64,000 nt of DNA from Rhizophlyctis rosea (lineage: Eukaryota > Chytridiomycota > Chytridiomycetes > Rhizophlyctidales > Rhizophlyctidaceae). Positions 60,828-64,000 of this stretch are shown here, one piece after another; within the stretch, counting starts at the first letter, position 1, and every line of letters starts with the position of its first letter. The translations under genes and the position numbers were made by a program. Below the pieces are notes generated by a model that made no database searches, was not told the origin of the DNA, and saw nothing but the letters and a program-made list of their open reading frames with translations. The DNA is taken from contig JADGJC010000059.1 in NCBI GenBank assembly GCA_027596075.1, positions 3,410-67,409 of the forward strand, given 5' to 3'.

Positions 60828-61170
60828 TCTTGAGGTATTTGAAATAGGCACCGCGACATTGGTAGCCGACCCTCCCTGGAATCTTGCGAGCAATGAGACC
60901 CCATTGCCTTGCTCCGTGGCGTTCAATGACCGCACAGAAGAGCTTCAACTCGTCTCTAGTCCAAGGGCCGACCCTTTTGACTTCTGTGTTATCCAAGTAC
61001 CTGAAATAGAATGCATTGGGGTTGAACCATTTCCTGCTGAGGATGTACTCTCGCGAATTTTTACAGCGTTCGCTGGGCATTGGAGCTTTCGAGTCACCTT
61101 CTCCGTTGTCTTCCTCGCCTGGTTGGGGTTGGTCAATATCATTCTCTTGTGAATCCTTTCGGCTCTTCAA
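60828..61170 (-). CDS. Myb/SANT-domain protein (core exon)
   Basis: The minus-strand exon encodes an acidic segment (QPQPGEEDNGEGDSK), then KWFNPNAFYFRYLDN and a clear Myb/SANT helix set: GPWTRDELKLFCAVIERHG, ARQWGLIARKIPGRVGYQC, RGAYFKYLK. The exon ends at a GTTAGT donor before 60828. Possible short 3' exons at 60677-60657 and 60616-60555 keep phase but need a 40-bp intron. The 5' side opens at an AG near 61171; otherwise the Met at 61080 could start a shorter protein. Probable role: sequence-specific DNA or histone-tail binding. It is unrelated in sequence detail to the Myb segment in the Tousled-like kinase. Confidence 0.6.
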
Positions 61171-61709
61171 TAGGCGCCGGGGTCAGATGTCGCTCCAAAG
61201 TCCGCCTTGACCCACGAGCCGGCGCCCACTGGCTGTTCCAACCCACGCAGACCAGGCAAGTCCAGCTTACACAACCATACCGTCTACGCAAACCCACATG
61301 ATGGAGCCATTACCCTTCCAACCCTCCGCGAACTTGGCAAATGTAGGCATATAGATGTGGAAGTACCAACGATTAGGTCCATCAACTACACACTGTTGGT
61401 CATTATTTACAATCTGAAAGAATACAAGCCTGAGATGGAAATGTATCCCAATGGTCGTCAGCCTCAATTTTGTTCATTGTACCTATTTTGTGATAAATCA
61501 TCTGACCTTTAGAGTGTAGAAGTTTCCCTGTCATGATGTACATAACATCAAAGTCTATATCCAACCGAACGCCTCTCTTGATAGATTTGCGTGTTCCATG
61601 ACGTATGTAACTTGAACAATTCGCCCTATTTGATACACGAACAATAATCGTTTGAAGTCAAACATAATAATCAAACACAACGCCTTACCTATTTATTACG
61701 CGTTAGACA
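61171..61709. other. Region without a clear gene
   Basis: About 540 bp. The 5' exon(s) of the Myb gene may lie here on the minus strand (an open stretch ends near 61267), but no splice combination was convincing. Confidence 0.35.
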
Positions 61710-62079
61710 TTACCCGGGGTTAGGACTTGACAATCTGCTAAACTTCCACCGCGAATATCGGCTGCTGCCGTTCCCATAACACTCTTCTGACCGTGTACCA
61801 GCGGCCTTTTGAAGACCCCGCTGTAGTTCATTTTCGAGCCGATCGACCTCTGCAGCTGCAGCAACATCCAGCCCCCCATCATCAACATGCTCTGCAGGAT
61901 TGCATATAGTCAGCGGCATTCGTCATTGTGATCAACCCCTCCCTCACCTTGCTCGGCGCCTTGCCCAAACCCCACTTTATCTTCCATGACCACCAACCTA
62001 TCAGACTCCTCTTGGTGGATGATAAGTGTCATGAAGAAGTCGATATGGGCAAGGTGACGGACATAGAGAGCCCAAGCGG
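61710..62079 (-). CDS. Unknown protein, two 3' exons
   Basis: Two exons fit in phase: 62079-61948 (AWALYVRHLAHIDFFMTLII, then HQEESDRLVVMEDKVGFGQG) and 61891-61710 (EHVDDGGLDVAAAAEVDRLE, ENELQRGLQKAAG, ending LSSPNPG). The first begins after a TTTAG acceptor, so at least one exon is missing upstream, towards or across the minisatellite. The helix-rich sequence with a short coiled coil gives no family assignment. Confidence 0.45.
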
Positions 62080-63121
62080 CTAAACAAAAATCAGAAATCC
62101 AGATGCTTTATTTCTCAGAAAAGCACAACTAAAATGACGGTCACTATACCAGACGCTTTTACCCAGACCACGCGATCACCATCACGTCTAAAATTTACTT
62201 CTCCGCAAAGACGACCACCACCGGGCCTGAGCCCTTCCCAAGCTGCAACTACCCGGCCTGAAGCTCAGTTCCCCATCAGAGCAATAGCTTCCCATCCTCC
62301 CTGGAGTGTGGTCGCCTGACCTCCTACTCCCCATCCCAACTCTCCCGGAATAGTGGTCGCCTGACCTCCTATTCCTCCCATTCCCCCGGAGTAGGTAGTG
62401 GTCGCCAGACCTCCTACTCCTCCACCACGACCTCCCACTCCTCCATCTCCTCCGGAGAAGTGGTCAACAGACCTCCTACTCCTCCACCTCCCGAGACATT
62501 GGTCAACAGACCTCCTGCTCCTCATTTCCCACGGAACAGTGGTCGATAGAACTCCTGCTCCTCATCTCACCCGGAGTAGTGGTCAACAGACCTCCTACTA
62601 CCCCACTTTCCCCCCCTAAAACCACCAGTCCGAAGGTCTCCACATTTCCCAACCATTCATCTCCCGCACCCGCATCCCGTCTTTCTCCTCAAACTCATAG
62701 AACCACTCCGTTGCCCGCCAAAAGAGCAAATGCACAATCTCCAACCGCGACATTTGCAAAACGCAGCCCCACCAACCGACCCAGCGGCCCCACCAGCCAC
62801 CCAACCAATGTCGCCCAATATGATCAGATCACCTCAATCTTTTCTTATCTGAGCTTTATGAGCCCCTCACAACGCCGGCCAAGCACGTGGCGCGATTGTG
62901 CCACGATCTGATTGGTTGTCGTTTCCACACAGTCACCAAGATTGCGCCACCAAGGCTTGTACTTCTGATTTGGCCCGATCTGGTCATAGCAACCAATAAT
63001 TAATTGGGGAAGAACGCGTCCTTCTGATGCCTTAATATCCCTTTCTTGCTCTTCCTGCTCCCTCCTCCTTTTTCTTCTCCCCAATTTTCTCAACAACGAT
63101 AATTTCATACCTTCACGCAAT
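62080..63121. other. Region without a supported gene, containing a minisatellite
   Basis: About 1 kb. It contains the repeat array listed separately. Any 5' exons of the unknown gene at 61710-62079 should lie here on the minus strand. A minus-strand frame of 131 codons (62845-63240) has a Lys/Arg/Glu-rich segment but no domain and is not called. Confidence 0.4.
62310..62600 (+). repeat. Degenerate minisatellite with a period of about 40-45 bp
   Basis: The core GGTCAACAGACCTCCTACTC, with variants, recurs at about 62318, 62363, 62408, 62429, 62470, 62509, 62549 and 62589. Most spacings are 39-45 bp, with one half-spacing. Between cores lie CTCCxCCxGGAGTA-like segments. On the plus strand part of it stays open (62398-62619) with Pro/Thr-rich output, which is expected from the composition. 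Confidence 0.85.
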
Positions 63122-64000
63122 ATGTTGGTAAGTGTTATTTTGAAGACTTTGGGGGTTGGTGGTGGGGGGTTTGGAGGGGGCAAGGGTTGAGAGGACGATG
63201 GCCTTTTCCCGTCTTGTAGGAAGGCTGCTGAGGCTGTCAAGTCGAGGGGAGTGTGGACAAGATCATATTGTTTAGTTGACGCCCCACGGAAGATTCGAAT
63301 ACTTTTGCTATTATCATACCAGATTGTGACCTAACATACTTTGTTCTTTTCGATCGCAGCTGCCACCCGAAACACAACCTCGACGCGCTCCTCACGGTCC
63401 TCCACAACTACGTGGGACCTCTTTCTGATGCTCTCGACTCAGACCATGGCACCTTCATCAATTTCACCATTCGCCACTTCCCAAACCAACCAACCCACGT
63501 CATACCCAACACCATCCCTTCCCAGTCCAACCCACCAGTGCACCCAGACGTGGGGTGCTGGCTAGCAAGCGATTTCAACAGTCGCTTGCTGCAGGGGGAC
63601 AGCTCACGGCTCAGGTAGTCGAGAGTCCACTTGGGACGGCACTCAACATTTGTTGTAGCCGCAGGGGGCGTGCATCGTGGCTTTTAGTCGCATGCCGTTT
63701 GGATCAGCTTGGGCTCATGCAGTCGTAAGCGGCAGGGGAGCAGCAATTTATTGTTGCGGGTGGGCGATGTTACTTCGTAACGTCATTCGATATTCCGTCG
63801 TCCGAGTGAAACACGCATCGTTGTCGTTCACAATAAGGTTGGTATTTCAGCTTATATGCATATGCCCGCCATCCAATGAAACCTAACATCTGACAACTTT
63901 CTGTTGCACACAGCGTGATCGTCCTGATCCCGCGCAGAAGTTCCCGTTACACTCATACCTATACGAACTCCTACACGTCCCATCTCCGAAAATACGATCC
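63122..64000 (+). CDS. Fragments of a gene running off the right edge
   Basis: ATGTTG followed by GTAAGT at 63122-63133 looks like a tiny first exon. An exon after the AG at 63359 reads CHPKHNLDALLTVLHNYVG, GPLSDALDSDHGTFINFTIR and DVGCWLASDFNSRLL, ending in a frame with TAG at 63619. After a further AG at 63913 the frame PAQKFPLHSYLYELLHVPSP is open to the window end. These blocks look coding, but I could not join them in one consistent phase, so the model is a sketch. No family recognised. Confidence 0.35.

Overview
The window looks like nuclear DNA from a fungus, most likely an early-diverging zoosporic one (Chytridiomycota); that placement is inference. Genes are split by many short introns (mostly 55-90 bp, GT...AG), and codon-phase bookkeeping across them works out. 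A Zn2Cys6 activator with a fungal-specific regulatory domain and a SWR1 ATPase point to fungi. A Tousled-like kinase (absent from familiar yeasts) and a Tiny-macrocysts-type membrane protein point to an early-branching lineage. A 10-N run at 32535-32544 shows a draft assembly.

Layout, left to right. 1-2641 (-): 5' part of a very large Ras-like GTPase running off the left edge. 5161-9499 (+): 21-exon Tousled-like kinase that also carries a Myb/SANT domain and a PIP-box-like motif. 10705-16539 (+): 20-exon TmcB-like membrane protein. 16844-17722 (-): prolyl-4-hydroxylase-type 2OG-Fe(II) oxygenase. 17723-23830: 6 kb with no convincing gene. 23831-27041 (+): Zn2Cys6 transcription factor. 27862-34496 (+): SWR1 chromatin remodeller, with AT-hooks, a duplicated acidic module and the assembly gap. 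34947-37770 (-): protein kinase fused to WD40 repeats, with an in-frame stop and a frameshift. 38539-39101 (-): DUF4326 protein. 39508-46298 (-): scaffold nucleoporin of the Nup192/Nup205 family. 47058-49161: two weak, frame-disrupted gene models. 51495-55154 (+): kinesin-like protein whose nucleotide-binding motifs are lost. 56513-57291: decayed or mis-sequenced ORF. 58101-59393 (-): GPALPP1/DUF3752 protein. 59967-60601 (+): small acidic protein. 60828-61170 (-): Myb/SANT exon. 61710-62079 (-): two 3' exons of an unknown gene. 62310-62600: minisatellite. 63122-64000: fragments of a gene that runs off the right edge.

There is no operon logic. Several products act on chromatin or the nucleus (Tousled-like kinase, SWR1, Nup192, Myb protein, Zn2Cys6 factor), but nothing shows that they are co-regulated. 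No rRNA, tRNA, CRISPR array or intact mobile element was recognised. The most unusual items are the Myb-Tousled kinase architecture, the kinesin pseudo-motor, the broken kinase-WD40 gene and the duplicated SWR1 module. Exon borders were placed by eye from splice consensus, frame and family similarity. They are reliable in conserved domains and provisional at gene ends.
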